Shown here one piece after another: positions 21,325 through 31,758 of a stretch of DNA of 64,000 bases. This DNA comes from Ovis canadensis. Lineage: Eukaryota > Chordata > Mammalia > Artiodactyla > Bovidae. The notes beneath the pieces are model-generated. The model made no database searches, was not told the DNA's origin, and saw nothing but the letters and a program-made list of their open reading frames with translations. The stretch spans positions 35,341,386 to 35,405,385 of the forward strand of contig NC_091264.1 in the NCBI RefSeq assembly GCF_042477335.2. The letters run 5' to 3'. The translations under genes and the position numbers were made by a program. Numbering within the stretch: position 1 is the first letter of the stretch; every line of letters begins with the position of its first letter.

Positions 21325-21966
21325 CTTCAGAATGTGTTTTTTTCTAATTTCTCTTTTATAATTATATTCATGATTGGTGATGGTTTTTCCTTTTGTCTTC
21401 TTCATTAAGCTGGGTTGGGGTTAGCACATGGTTAAGATGAAATGGGCTCCCTTGTAAGAATACCTCGATTCAAATACTGTCTCAATTACTACTTGTCCTT
21501 AGCGTCTGCATCTATAAATGAGTGTATCCATTAGAGCAAATTAGGTTATGTCATGGAAACAACCTCACCAACATCTCCCTGACTCGCCCTCCACTGTTCC
21601 CCATGTTCACTGCAGGTCATGCTCATCCTTTCATTGTGTCGCTTTCTCTGTAGGACCCCAGCTAGCAGAGCTGCCTCTTTTTGGAATCTTGCCTGACTCT
21701 TAGCAGAGAAGGGAAAGAAAAGAACACAGAGGCTCAGATGCCGGTTCTTAAAACTTCTGTTCAGAAGTGATATATTACACCACTTCTGCTTAGATTTCAC
21801 TGGCAAAAGCAAGGCATGGCCAAGCCTGCATCAACGAGGCAGATCAGTTTAATCCTTTCCAAGGAGGGACATCAAATATCTTGAGGGATTCTACAGTCTC
21901 CTGGGGTAGATGATATTAATAAATTTGTTGGATCAGTCCACACAACTTCCTATGCAGATGCCTAAG
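21325..21966. other. Unassigned unique sequence
   Basis: No repeat or exon recognised. Confidence 0.4.
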
Positions 21967-21979
21967 CATAGTAAGGACT

Positions 21980-22165
21980 TCTCAGGTGGCACTATCCACC
22001 TGCTAATGTGGGAGACCCAGGAGACTTGGGTTCAAACCCTGGGTTGGGAAGATCCCCTGAAGAAAAATAGTGGCAACCCACTCCAGTATTCTCGCCTGGA
22101 AAATCCCATGGACAGAGGAACCTGGTGGCTACAGTCCCAACTGAGCATGCATGCACATATGCAAC
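21980..22165 (+). mobile_element. Bov-tA SINE, 13-bp TSD
   Basis: CTTCTCAGGTGGCACTATCC head, GGTTCAAACCCTGGGTTGGG, CTCCAGTATTCTCGCCTGG. The 3' end is eroded into GCATGCATGCACATATGC. CATAGTAAGGACT (21967-21979) and CATAGTAAAGACT (22166-22178) form the duplication. Confidence 0.9.
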
Positions 22166-22269
22166 CATAGTAAAGACTCACTAAATGTTTCAATTCATCA
22201 AATATCACAGAACACCTCTTATAGCCTATGCACGATGCCAGGGATAGACTGTAAGTACAGGGGTTCTCA

Positions 22270-22640
22270 GTTACAAATTTATCCTAGCCAATTCAATCTG
22301 AAGAATTGAATGATTTATCTGTATTATCTGTTTCTCAGAATCTGCAGGACAGCCAGAGAATTTGACTTTCAGACTGTCAAGGCATGAACAATCCGCAGTC
22401 CAAATGCAAACCTACTTCAGGCAGAGCTCACAGCCCCATGACGACATGAGCACAGACTGGTCCCACATGGCTGAATGTCAGATGCCAGAACCTTCACCAC
22501 TCCTGTCTTTTAAACACTTGAGGCCTTCATCACCATCCTGGCTAAGATGTGTGTTCCTCACGGATCCTGCTTCTTCATACTGGTGCTTCTCAATCAGCTT
22601 CAAGCAGGCTAGTGTGAGTGGCAGAGCCTGGACCACTTGC
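22270..22640. other. Unassigned sequence
   Basis: No repeat recognised. A 171-codon open frame (22362-22877) begins here and runs into the L2 piece; I see no conserved motif. Confidence 0.35.
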
Positions 22641-22749
22641 CTGAACTCAAGTCGAAAGGGAAGATATGTGACTTCTGCCTGCTTTCTTCAAGATGTAAGA
22701 CTCACAATGAAGAAAACTGGCCAAATTTTAAAAGGCAGTTTGAACATAC

Positions 22750-23148
22750 CCAGTGACTACACCCATGATAAGCATCTACCTCCTACTGTAAGGGAAAAGG
22801 CCCTTACTCTTGTGGAGCTTTGTAGTTCAATAGAGATACTGATATTAATCAGAATTTTATCAGATATGAGTGTATAAGGGACTATACACAGTTCTGTGAG
22901 GGCTGAGAATGTTCAGGCCTAGGCAGATGGTCAAATGTTCCCTGAGGAAGTGTTAATTGAGTTGAGCTCTGAAGAAAGTGTAGGATGGGGGCATTTATCC
23001 GACTCAAAGTGAGAAAAAAGCATAAGAGGCAGAGGGGAGGATTTGAGCAAAGACCCTTCTCAGGAAGGAGCCAGGAACCTCAGGAGGGACTAAAAGAGAA
23101 GTCCCCAGGTCAAGTGGGTGGAAATCTGGCGGTAAGAACACTAGAGAA
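22750..23148 (+). repeat. L2 LINE fragment
   Basis: GGGAAAAGGCCCTTACTCTT...GGAGCTTTGTAGTTCAATAG, then CCCTGAGGAAGTGTTAATTG, AGTTGAGCTCTGAAG, and GAGGATTTGAGCAAAGACCC...GGAAGGAGCC match the L2 order. A CHR SINE follows at 23149. Confidence 0.6.
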
Positions 23149-23256
23149 GGGGCTTCCCCGGCAGTCCAGTGGTTAAGACTGCATTGCAGTACGGAGGGTA
23201 TGGGTAAGAGCTGAGGTCCCACGGGCCACAAGGTAGAGCTTAAAAAAAAAACCAAT
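23149..23256 (+). mobile_element. CHR-2-type SINE
   Basis: GGGGCTTCCCCGGCAGTCCA, GTGGTTAAGACTGC, CTGAGGTCCCACGGGCCAC and an A-rich tail before a CTATATCTATCTGTCTGTC tetranucleotide run (23263-23285). Confidence 0.75.
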
Positions 23257-23574
23257 TTAACTATATCTATCTGTCTGTCTATATAAAGAAGACTGGAGAG
23301 GTGGGCAGGACTACCCCCTTTAGACTCCCATGCAGAGCTCTGAGATTCTCTCCTTGTTGGGGGTGGGAGAGGAAGTAGGGGAGACCATGAGGAGGGCATT
23401 ATCCCCACCACTTGTGAGTCACTTCGTGAACAGGAGACAGGAGCCTGTATAATTGTAAACTTTCCCCAGGGGCTCTCGTGCACAGTCAGGATTCAGACCC
23501 GTCAGTCTGGCCTCATACTTCAAGTGACTTTTCCAAGGGTATCAGTAAGGCCAGTGGGAGAGAAGGAGTGATTG

Positions 23575-23832
23575 TTCTTTAAATACATATCATTTGCCAA
23601 GCGCTGTGCCTCGGCACTACAGAAATGACCTCACAGGTGGGTGTATTTGCATCTAGGAGGGAATTCATTCTCAACATGGTTAAGTAGCTTGCTCAAGGTC
23701 ATTCAGGTAATAAGGAACAGGAACAAACTTTGGGTTTTTTCTTTTAATATAAATTTCTTTATTTTAATTGGAGGCTAATTACTTTACAATATTGTATTGG
23801 TTTAGGAACAAACTTTGTGCTCACAGCTCTCT
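23575..23832 (+). repeat. MIR split by a tiny L1 insertion
   Basis: CATTTGCCAAGCGCTGTGCC, GACCTCACAGGTGG and TTAAGTAGCTTGCTCAAGGT give the MIR order. It is interrupted by a 71-bp L1 tail at 23733-23803. Confidence 0.65.
23733..23803 (-). mobile_element. 71-bp L1 3' tail with 14-bp TSD
   Basis: Antisense end of a ruminant L1: TTTTTTCTTTTAATATAAAT, TTTAATTGGAGGCTAATTAC and TTTACAATATTGTATTGG. AGGAACAAACTTTG is exactly duplicated at 23719-23732 and 23804-23817. Confidence 0.92.
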
Positions 23833-23898
23833 GGTTCCAGACCCCACAGTCTTCCCAAGATAGTGTGTGGCCAATGCATGTTGGGGGAATGAGGCTCC

Positions 23899-24224
23899 AG
23901 GCCAGTGATTCCCCAAGTAAGGTCCTCAGACCAGCCATATCAGTGAAGTATATTCAATATCCTGTGATAAACCATAATGGAAAAGAATATGAAAAAGAAT
24001 GTCTATATATGTATAACTGAATCACTTTGCTGGACAGCAGAAATTCACACATTGTAAATCAATTATACTTCAGCAAAATTTTTTAAAAAGAAACACTATA
24101 GCTTCTCAGGCTCCACTCCAGACCTACTGAATCAGATCCTCTGAGGGTGGGCCCAGGGAGTTTACCCGAGTCTTAGTCACTCATCCAGGTGAGTCTGAAA
24201 TACACCAAAGTTTGAGAACCAGTG
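23899..24224 (-). repeat. MER5A-type hAT DNA element split by an L1
   Basis: Ends are an inverted pair: CCAGTGATTCCCCAAGTA on the left and AAGTTTGAGAACCAGTG on the right. Inside are CCTCAGACCAGCCAT, CAGACCTACTGAATCAGATC and GAGGGTGGGCCCAGGGAG. An L1 tail sits at 23948-24092. It is non-coding. Confidence 0.75.
23948..24092 (+). mobile_element. L1 3' end within MER5A
   Basis: TATTCAATATCCTGTGATAA, ATAACTGAATCACTTTGCTG, ACATTGTAAATCAATTATAC and TTCAGCAAAATTTTTTAAAA. Confidence 0.85.
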
Positions 24225-24756
24225 CATAAGGCCAGTCATTCTCAAGGTTATTTGATGAAGGGCTTCTAAACCTACGTTTACTACTTTTCATGCCTCTCTT
24301 CTCCTTCAAACAGGAAAAGCTGTTTTAATGGGGCTTTCTAGAAAGAACTTCCCATTGCTTCCAAGATCCTGCTGTCAGCAGCAGTCCAGTGAGGCCACAC
24401 CACTCCATACAGAACTGGTGTTTTCACAGATGCTATTGCTCTGCTCTAAAAATAGTCCAACGGGGCCTGCCTCAAGGGCCTGTGAGTAACAGCATATGCT
24501 TTCTCCCCTGCCCTGGAGAAAAAAGAGCAGATGAGGAAAAGAGAGACTTCCTGTCCTTTTGTATTTGTAAAAGGGGTGGGGAGTGGGGTGGGAAGAATTC
24601 TCACCTTCTTTCATAAAGGAAATCTGGCAAAAGGGGCTCTAACTAGGCACAGTTACCCCCAAGAAAGCAGGAATCCATCAATGGCTTGTGCAGTTCTTAG
24701 GAATATTAGCAGCTGAAACCTTGTTGGAAAGAACATGGTAAAAAGAACCAAATAAT
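24225..24756. other. Unassigned unique sequence
   Basis: No repeat or exon recognised. Confidence 0.4.
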
Positions 24757-24908
24757 GCCATTCGCAAGAGACACAAGAGATGGGTTCAATCTCTGGGTCG
24801 GCAAGATCCCCTGGAGTAGGACAACTCCAGTATTCTTGCCTGGAAAATGTCATGGACAGTGGAGTCTGGCAGGCTACAGTCAGACACAACTGAGCAGCTG
24901 AGCACATA
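24757..24908 (+). mobile_element. Bov-tA SINE, internally deleted
   Basis: Starts within the tRNA head (CATTCGCAAGAGACACAAGA), then GATCCCCTGGAGTAGG, CTCCAGTATTCTTGCCTGG and a shortened end (GGCTACAGTCAGACACAAC). Confidence 0.8.
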
Positions 24909-24909
24909 G

Positions 24910-25056
24910 GCAATGCTGTTTGCAGCAAGATGGATGGACTGTCATAGAGATTGTCAGATTGAGTGAAGTCAGACACAGAAAGACAAATATGGTAATGCTT
25001 ATATGCGGAATCTTTTTTAAAAGGGTACAAATGAACTTATTTACAAAACAAAAAAG
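24910..25056 (+). mobile_element. L1 3'-region fragment (+ arm of an inverted pair)
   Basis: GCAGCAAGATGGATGGACTG, TTGAGTGAAGTCAGACACAG, TTATATGCGGAATC and ATGAACTTATTTACAAAACA. An oppositely oriented L1 piece follows at once. Confidence 0.85.
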
Positions 25057-25057
25057 A

Positions 25058-25545
25058 ATTATTCTTCACTGAAGTACGGTTGATTGACAATGCTGTGTTA
25101 GTTTCTGCTATACAGCAAAGTGACTGTTATACACATATATACATTCTTTTTTATACAGAATGTTCCATTACGGTTTTTCCTAGGATATTGAATATAGTTC
25201 CCTGTGCTCTTAAGCAGGACCTTTTTGTTTATCCATCCTAAATGTAACAGTTCACATCTACTAACCTTAAACTCCCAGTCCATCCCTCCTCCTCTCCCTT
25301 CTCCCTTTGGCAACCACAAGTCTGCCCTCCATGTCTGGGAGTCCATTTCTGTTTTGTAAATGGGTTCATTTGTGCCATATTTTAGATGTGACATGCAAGT
25401 GATATCATATTGTATTTCTTTTCCTTCTTCTGACTTACTTCACTTAGTATGACATCCCTAGTTGTATCCGCGTTGCTGCAAATGGCATTAGTTCTTTCTT
25501 TTTTAAGACTGAGGATATCCATACCACTTCTTCTTTACCGAACTT
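25058..25545 (-). mobile_element. L1 3'-region fragment (- arm of an inverted pair)
   Basis: Antisense L1: GTGTTAGTTTCTGCTATACA, ATTGAATATAGTTCCCTGTG, GGCAACCACAAGTCTGCC, GACTTACTTCACTTAGTATG and TTGCTGCAAATGGCATTA. It covers the same part of L1 as the fragment on its left. Confidence 0.88.
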
Positions 25546-26181
25546 AAAACTTTTGACCCCCAAATTTATACCACAGTAAAATGAAACTTTTGAGCAAGAC
25601 TTGCCTTCTTGGAGCACACACAATCTAATAAAATGCAGGTGAATGAGAATTTTGTCTTTTAAAGTCCAGAGTGTTTGTTTTTATTTTGGAGCATTTTGAA
25701 AAATGTCGATACTAGTTGCTTCTTCCTTAAGGATGCAACCTTCCTTATTTCATGCAGTCACTCACAAAAATTATTTCCTTAGCTGACAAGCCTAGAGATT
25801 CAGGCACAGACATATCTCATTCATCTTAATATATCTCACAGTGACATGACTAGCAAAATGCAACAGGAAAATAGCATTCAGTTTTGGATGGCCTTAAAAC
25901 GTGGAGCAAAATGAAGCTAGCACAATCCTCACACTCTCAGGCCTGTCTTTGAGGCAGATTTTTTAGTGGCCTATAAATGAAAAGCCTGCAGCTAGAAAAC
26001 ACAGGGAATTCCAGAGTTCTGCCCCCAAAATTCCAAGTGTTATCCCTATTTGCATAAACCAGGGATTTTTAAAGCTACCACAACAACCCAATATTATGCA
26101 CTGAATCCATTTCAAAGGTCTGTGAAGCAAATAGAGAAGGAAGCCTTGCTTTTTCCTTTTTTTTTTCAATTGAGTGATTCT
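25546..26181. other. Unassigned unique sequence
   Basis: No repeat or exon recognised; a T run at about 26157-26167 ends it. Confidence 0.4.
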
Positions 26182-26193
26182 AGGAATATGGAA

Positions 26194-27038
26194 CATCATG
26201 GGAAATGCTGGGCTGGATGAAGCACAAGCTAGAATCAATATTGCTGGGAGAACTATCAATAACCTCAGATGTGTCCATGACACCACCCTTGTGGCAGAAG
26301 GTGAGGAAGAACTAAAGAGCCTCTTGATGAAAGTGAAACAGGAGAGTGAAAAAGTTGGTTTAAAACTCAACATTCAGAAAACTAAGATCATGGCATCTGG
26401 TCCCATCACTTCATGGCAAATAGATGAGAAAACAATGGAAATAGCAAGAGACTTTATTTCCTTGGGCTCCAAAATCACTGCAGATGGTGACTGCAGCCAT
26501 GAAATCAAAAGACGCTTGCTTCTTGAAAGAAAAGCTATGACCAACCTAGACAGCATATTAAAAAGCAGAGACATTACTTTACCAACAAAGGTCTGTCTAG
26601 TCAGAGCTATGGTTTTTCCAGTAGTCATGTATGGATGTGACAGTTGGACTAGAAAGAAAGCTGAGCGCAGAAGAATTGATGCTTTTGAACTGCGGTGTTG
26701 GAGAAGACTCTTGAGAATCCCTTGGACTGAAAGGAGATCCAACCTGTCCATCCTAAAGGAAATCAGTCCTGAATATTCCTTGGAAGGACTGAAGTTGAAG
26801 CTGAAACTCCAATACTTTGTCCACATGATGCAAACAGCTGACTCATTTGAAAAGACCCCGATGCTGGGAAAGATTGAAGGTGGGAGGAGAAGGGGACGAC
26901 AGAGGATGAGATGCTTGGATGGCTTCAGTGACTCGATGAGTTTGAGTGAGCTCTGGGAGTTGGTGATGGACAGGGAAGTCTGGTGTGCTACCGTCCGTAG
27001 GCTTACAAAAAGTCAGACATGACTGAGTGACTGAACTG
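26194..27038 (+). mobile_element. BovB LINE copy 4, 12-bp TSD, long open C-terminal RT frame
   Basis: 5'-truncated inside the RT, just before motif C. The frame 26174-27022 stays open for 282 codons and runs through [40 protein letters not shown] and [18 protein letters not shown] to its natural stop. The motif C position reads RCVHDTTL, so the YADD catalytic pair is lost. AGGAATATGGAA is duplicated at 26182-26193 and 27039-27050. It lacks endonuclease and most RT, so it is dead despite the open frame. Confidence 0.95.
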
Positions 27039-27050
27039 AGGAATATGGAA

Positions 27051-27402
27051 GATGTTTCTGTTAAACAAACAAAAATACTAATGCTGATTCACTGCAGACC
27101 TAGAAAAGCAAAAAAGCAATTTTTTATTCCTGGTGATGAAATTCAGAGGGAGATGGAAAGAGAGAAGTATGCCACCTTTGGGATTATTGTGTTGTTTTTT
27201 CCCCCTTCATCTTTCTCACCTAGTCTTCAGTATGACAGATTCTTGGCAAACAATAGTGAAAACTGCTCTGCCACTGTATTTAGAAATTTGTGGCTATAAA
27301 CTACCTGCTAGGTGGGTTTGAGGTCAACTGATGGGCAAAGGTGCTTCTTCTAAGTCCTTAGCAGCATGCCAAATGCTATAGAAAACTGAGATGTTTAAAA
27401 AC
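27051..27402. other. Unassigned unique sequence
   Basis: No repeat or exon recognised. Confidence 0.4.
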
Positions 27403-27410
27403 TGGTCCAA

Positions 27411-27626
27411 GGACTTCCCTGGTGATCCAGTGGTTAAGAAACACCTTGCAATACAGGGAGCAAAGGTTTGATCCTGGTCAGGAAATGAAGATTCCTCAAG
27501 CCACAGAGCACTATTTGTACACCACAACTGATGAGCCCATGCACCACAACTAGAGTCTGTGCATCTCAAGGAGAGATCCTGCATGCTGCAACTAAGACCC
27601 CATGTAGCCAAACAAATATTTTTTAA
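27411..27626 (+). mobile_element. CHR-1-type SINE
   Basis: GGACTTCCCTGGTGATCCAG, AAGGTTTGATCCTGGTCAGG, AAATGAAGATTCCTCAAGCC, GCAACTAAGACCCCATGTAG and CCAAACAAATATTTTTT. Flanks share TGGTCC. Confidence 0.87.
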
Positions 27627-28590
27627 TGGTCCCTATGCTGAAAGAGTTCATATACTTTTATGGAAAAAGATGATCACAAATGAAGCAAGAGTGAGCCAAT
27701 TAAGCATTAAATTCTTATACTTTCTGGCATGTAGTGCAAGTGCTTTAAGATTTCATAGAGAAGGAGAATTCATTAAATTCCTTAACCCGAATCTACCCCT
27801 TCCGCAAGGCCAACTCCAAGCTTTGAGGCTTTCATGCCAGGCCAGTTGGCACTTTGCTTTGGTATTAACCATAAAGACTTCAGCCATTCATCACTTACTA
27901 GCTTCCAGTCCAAATAAACAGACATGTATTAATAAACGACCACGTGCAAAGTACTTCCTGTCTTTTGAGGACACCGCAGTCACTGAGAAACCATTAGCGA
28001 AGAAAGCATTGAAGAAAGCATTCTTGAACGACACTTGCTTTCAGTCTTTGGATGCGGGCTGCTGCAGGAAGGAGCCGTGTGGCTTTGAGCAAAGCAATTC
28101 TCTTTAGCCAAGGTAAATATTCCAGAGCGCTGACAGCTGAGGGAATCCGCGTGCAGCACTCCCAGCAGGTAGAAGAAGCAGACCTTTAGTGCTGACGGGG
28201 AAACGAGGCAGGGCGTCCCTGCATACACTAGTCTTTCCTTTATATCACTGAAGTCCATGCCTTTCAGTTCTGGAAGCATCTCCTTTAGAATTCCAGGGAG
28301 GGTGGTGAGGGATGGAAAGATTCTTTTGAGGGAAACTCAGAAAAGGAATGTTAGCCCTGGGCACTGCAGCTGGTTTCAGGGTCAAAACTGAGGGTCGTGA
28401 TCTCCTTTCTCTTCAGCCATTGTTCTACTTCCTGGTCAGCACTTCTGGGGTCATGGCATCACCCACGTCCTCACCCCTGAGGAATCTCAGCTCTAATCAT
28501 CCCGCCTTTATCAGATTGTGGCTTCTGCACTCTTTCATCATCAAACAAGGGAAGTTTGAGAGGTGTCTAGGTGAATTACTTAGGTTTCTC
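27627..28590. other. Unassigned unique sequence
   Basis: No clear repeat; a weak L2/MIR-like CATGTATTAATAAACGACCA piece lies near 27923. The 182-codon frame 27559-28107 starts in the CHR SINE and is judged accidental. Confidence 0.4.
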
Positions 28591-28604
28591 CATTGTATAA
28601 CAGA

Positions 28605-29018
28605 GGGGCTTCCCAGGTGGCTCAGTGGTAAAGAATCCACCTGCCAACCCAGGAGATGCAAGAGACACAGGCTCCATCTCTGGGTCAGGAAGATCCCCTG
28701 GAGTAGGAAATGGCAACCGACTCCAGTGTTCTTGCCTGGAAAATTCCTGGCAGGCTACCGTCCATGGCTTCCCTGGTGGCTCAGATGGTAAAGCGTCTGC
28801 CTGCAACGCGGGAGACCTGGGTTCAACTCCTGGGTCAGGAAGATCCCTTAGAGAAGGAAATGGCAATCCACTCCAGCACTCTTGCCTGGAAAATCCCATG
28901 GACGGAGGAGCCTGATAGGCTACAGTCCATGAGGTCGCAAAGAGTCGGACACAACTGAGCGACTTCACTCACAGTCCATGGGATCGCAGAGAGTTAGACA
29001 TAACTGAGCACACACACA
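28605..29018 (+). mobile_element. Bov-tA SINE (outer) split by a second Bov-tA, 14-bp TSD
   Basis: GGCTTCCCAGGTGGCTCAGT head through AAATTCCTGGCAGGCTACCG, resuming at ATCGCAGAGAGTTAGACATA. CATTGTATAACAGA is duplicated exactly at 28591-28604 and 29019-29032. The second SINE lies at 28768-28973. Confidence 0.96.
28768..28973 (+). mobile_element. Bov-tA SINE (inner), 8-bp TSD
   Basis: CTTCCCTGGTGGCTCAGATG head with GTAAAGCGTCTGCCTGC, GGTCGCAAAGAGTCGGACAC and a GAGCGACTTCACTCACA end. GTCCATGG is duplicated at 28760-28767 and 28974-28981 within the outer SINE. Confidence 0.95.
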
Positions 29019-29032
29019 CATTGTATAACAGA

Positions 29033-29622
29033 AGCCATATTTGATCCTAATATGAGGGTTAATTACCCCTTTGGGACTGCGACATGAGCTAGCATATACA
29101 GCCACTGACCCTTGAATCATGCTCAGGTTTCTCCCTCATTCATCAGACGGTTGTTAGGGATTCTCTGCATGGTCATCTGTGTGAGCTAAGAGAGAGGTCC
29201 TGTTGCAACAGTATGCCTCATCTCTTCTACCTGTACTACTTGCTGAGAAATCTTGCTTGTCAAGAAATCTTGACTATTTTGATTGCTCAGAAAAAATTGT
29301 TATTTTTCTATAGCACTGGCCCTGCTCATGCTCCATCCGTCTTGTATCTTACAGTCGATGGTTATTGGACCTATCAAGCTTTGCGACTCGGTGGGTCTAA
29401 CAAGACTCTGACCATGATGGACAGTTCTGACTCCACGATCTTTGGTGTCTCCTGATCAGTCATTCCATCACTGCCTCACAGCACAGTAAAAAAAAAAATT
29501 TTTTTTAATTAAAAAATAATTTTTAAAAAGGAGATAGAAAGGGAAAGAATTTCAAGGATAACACTCATTTCCTTTGTTCCCCCAGGACATAATATTCTTT
29601 TTCTCTTACTACCCCGCTAGGG
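29033..29622. other. Unassigned sequence with AT-only palindromic tract
   Basis: No known repeat. A tract of A then T runs at 29488-29526 (AAAAATTTTTTTTAATTAAA) could fold back on itself. Confidence 0.4.
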
Positions 29623-29692
29623 GAGCTGCAGTCCACAGGGTCGCAAAGAGTTGGACACGACTGATCGACTGAGCTTAACTGAACTGAGGGGA
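29623..29692 (+). mobile_element. BovB 3'-tail fragment
   Basis: Only the last 70 bp: CTGCAGTCCACAGGGTCGCA, AAGAGTTGGACACGACTGAT, CGACTGAGCTTAACTGAACT. Confidence 0.85.
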
Positions 29693-30789
29693 ACAAGGTG
29701 ACATTTCAGAGGCTTCCTTCCATCCAGTCTTCCCCATTACACTAGGTCAAGAACCAATGTTGAGCAATGTCAACCTATTACCAAATATATCTTCTCCAAT
29801 TATACACTAGAGACTGGAAGAAAGACTCCGGACTGAGTCCACATGGTGGACATTGAGTGAACATTGTGCTTACCAAGAACTACCCAATTTCACTATCTTC
29901 AGAGTTACAAGAATTTCCCATATTTCCACATATGGCACCTGTGAGAATATTCTCTCCCACAAGAATACCTGCCAGCTCACCTCTGGTCTAAATATGGATA
30001 AGTGCACTGCTGTTTTGTGCCGGACACTGTCTGGTGGTCAGGGCAAATCCCCATTGCCAACTGAGTGGCAAGTGACCCAGATCCAAACTCTCACCTTAGA
30101 TTTTGCTTCTCAAACCACTCTCAGCACCAACTGTCATGGGCTGAGTTCCCAGGAAGCAGATGGGAGACAGAGAGTAGAATGCAGGAAATCTATTCCAGAT
30201 TGTTCCTGAGCATGACACCTGTGGAAGAAAAGAGTTCGGAAGCAAGACTGTGCAGAAGGAGAAGCTGGGCTAGAAGGCAGTTTTGACAAAGCATCTGTTG
30301 ACCCGCTGGGCAGCTCAGAATCTGAGATGACCTGGAAGGCTGTGCAGAGTTGGGGTGAGGGGTTGGGCATTGCATCCACATCAACTAGACATTGGATACA
30401 GGCTGATTCAGGAAGAAGGTCTTCAATTTGAGCAAGGTAACCCTTCTTAAAAAACTGAGGGCTCTGTGGACATTGCTCCCTGAAGCTTGAGGAAGAGGGT
30501 CCTTTAGTGTTAACAAGGGACCTAGATGACACATTGCAGCATTCACACCAGCCACTTTCTTCATTGCATAAGGAGATGGGGTAACTAACGAGGTCCAAAA
30601 AGCTTTAGAGGACCAACTTTGAACAGTGGCAGTAGAAGGCCATGTGCCCAGAAAAGTACTGTTGGGTTAAAAAAAAAAAACCAAAAAACTGCAGATTAAA
30701 TTGAAGAAAGCTTGCTGAGTCAGCAAGGTAAGCTGTAGGAAATGCACCATATGAAGATTCAGGAGACAAAGATTTCGACCTTCTCTTCC
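29693..30789. other. Unassigned sequence with a perfect T-MARE nearby at its end
   Basis: A stretch near 30130-30290 (GGGCTGAGTTCCCAGGAAGC, GAGAGTAGAATGCAGGAAAT) resembles an old LTR-like repeat but could not be named. The rest is unassigned apart from the T-MARE at 30713-30725. Confidence 0.35.
30713..30725. promoter_or_regulatory. Perfect T-MARE (Maf recognition element)
   Basis: TGCTGAGTCAGCA is an exact 13-bp TRE-type MARE, and the palindrome extends to 17 bp (30711-30727). Such sites bind small Maf dimers with NF-E2, Nrf or Bach factors. Whether it is used is not shown by sequence alone. Confidence 0.6.
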
Positions 30790-30862
30790 TCAGCTACTAA
30801 GTGATGGGTAAAGTCACTCTTTCTCTGTCCCTCAATTTCCTTATCAGAAAATGAAAGATATA
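30790..30862 (-). repeat. MIR fragment
   Basis: CAGCTACTAAGTGATGGGTA, TCTGTCCCTCAATTTCC and TTATCAGAAAATGAAAG match the antisense MIR core. Confidence 0.5.
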
Positions 30863-30867
30863 CCTAG

Positions 30868-31180
30868 AAGATAACACAGGAAAAAACCCGAATGACCTTG
30901 GGTACGGCGATGACTTTTTAGATACAACACCAAAGGCATAATCCAATGAGATACAATGGCACAATTATTAGAATGATGTGAATTCAAACCACTGACAACA
31001 CCAAATGCTGCTTTGGAGAACATGGAGCAACGGGAACTCTCATTCATGGTTGGTGGGAATGCAAAATGATACGGCCACTGTGTAAGATAGTTTGATGGTT
31101 TCCTACAAAAGTAAACATACTCCTACTATACAATCTAGTAATTGTGCTCCTTGGTAATTTGCCAAGATGAGACCAAACAA
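30868..31180 (+). mobile_element. L1 ORF2-end fragment, internally deleted
   Basis: AAGATAACACAGGAAAAAAC, GGCGATGACTTTTTAGATAC, CACCAAAGGCATAATCCA, then a jump to ACTCTCATTCATGGTTGGTG, GGAATGCAAAATGATACGG and GTGCTCCTTGGTAATTTGCC. The order is right for the end of ORF2, with the middle missing. Confidence 0.75.
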
Positions 31181-31254
31181 GAACAAGAATTACTTAAAGC
31201 AAAATAGCCTGGAGTCTTGAGAGTGACAATGTGGAGCAGGTATAATGTGCAAGG

Positions 31255-31400
31255 GCCCAAATTTAGGTTGGAGGGGCATACAGAAGCTGGGTCATATTAA
31301 GCTTCCAAGGCCCTATTGAGGACGTTAGCTCAGAGCAATGGGAGGACATGGAGGAATTTTGAGCAGAGTACGGGGTGATTGCAGCTGCATGAGAAATCTT
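31255..31400 (+). repeat. L2 LINE fragment
   Basis: GGTCATATTAAGCTTCCAAG, TCAGAGCAATGGGAGGACAT and GAGGAATTTTGAGCAGAG follow the L2 order (CATGTTAAGG, AGCAATGGG, GGTTTTGAGCAG). Confidence 0.5.
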
Positions 31401-31752
31401 AGCTATTTTAAGTTTGCGATTCCAGTAGTAATTCAGCACTGGAATAAATTATCAACAGAGCTTGGGGGAACATTCTCCCAGAATAAATTAAGTAGACAGT
31501 TAAGGAAGATAAATAACTTCACATGGGAAAGTTGCAGAAGAGAGCACCAGGGGGCTACAAATGAGGTCAGAGTTGGGGGTGGGGGCAGGGCAGTTTAAAC
31601 AAAGCAAAGATTTCAGGCTCTTGCCCCTGAGATTGAAGTATTCAAACAGGGAAAGGAAGGATAGACACTTTGGTTCTTTTGTCACAAGCCTAAGATCCAT
31701 TTTGAAGGAATATAGGAGCATTTTCCTGTTGTATCTTAGGCTCACTAAGATG
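31400..31752. other. Unassigned unique sequence
   Basis: No repeat or exon recognised. Confidence 0.4.
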
Positions 31753-31758
31753 CAGGGT

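Noticed and set aside
22362-22877. 171-codon open frame
   Set aside because: No conserved motif, composition not clearly coding, and its 3' part runs into an L2 fragment.
26174-27022. 282-codon open frame as a possible host gene
   Set aside because: It is the C-terminal part of the BovB reverse transcriptase with a destroyed YADD motif.
27559-28107. 182-codon open frame
   Set aside because: It begins inside a CHR SINE and has no recognisable domain.
29488-29526. Hairpin terminator or structured RNA
   Set aside because: The tract is only A and T runs; low complexity is the simpler explanation.
30130-30290. LTR of an old retrovirus
   Set aside because: Only loose similarity to MLT/MER-type LTR ends; no TG..CA borders, TATA box or duplication could be found.
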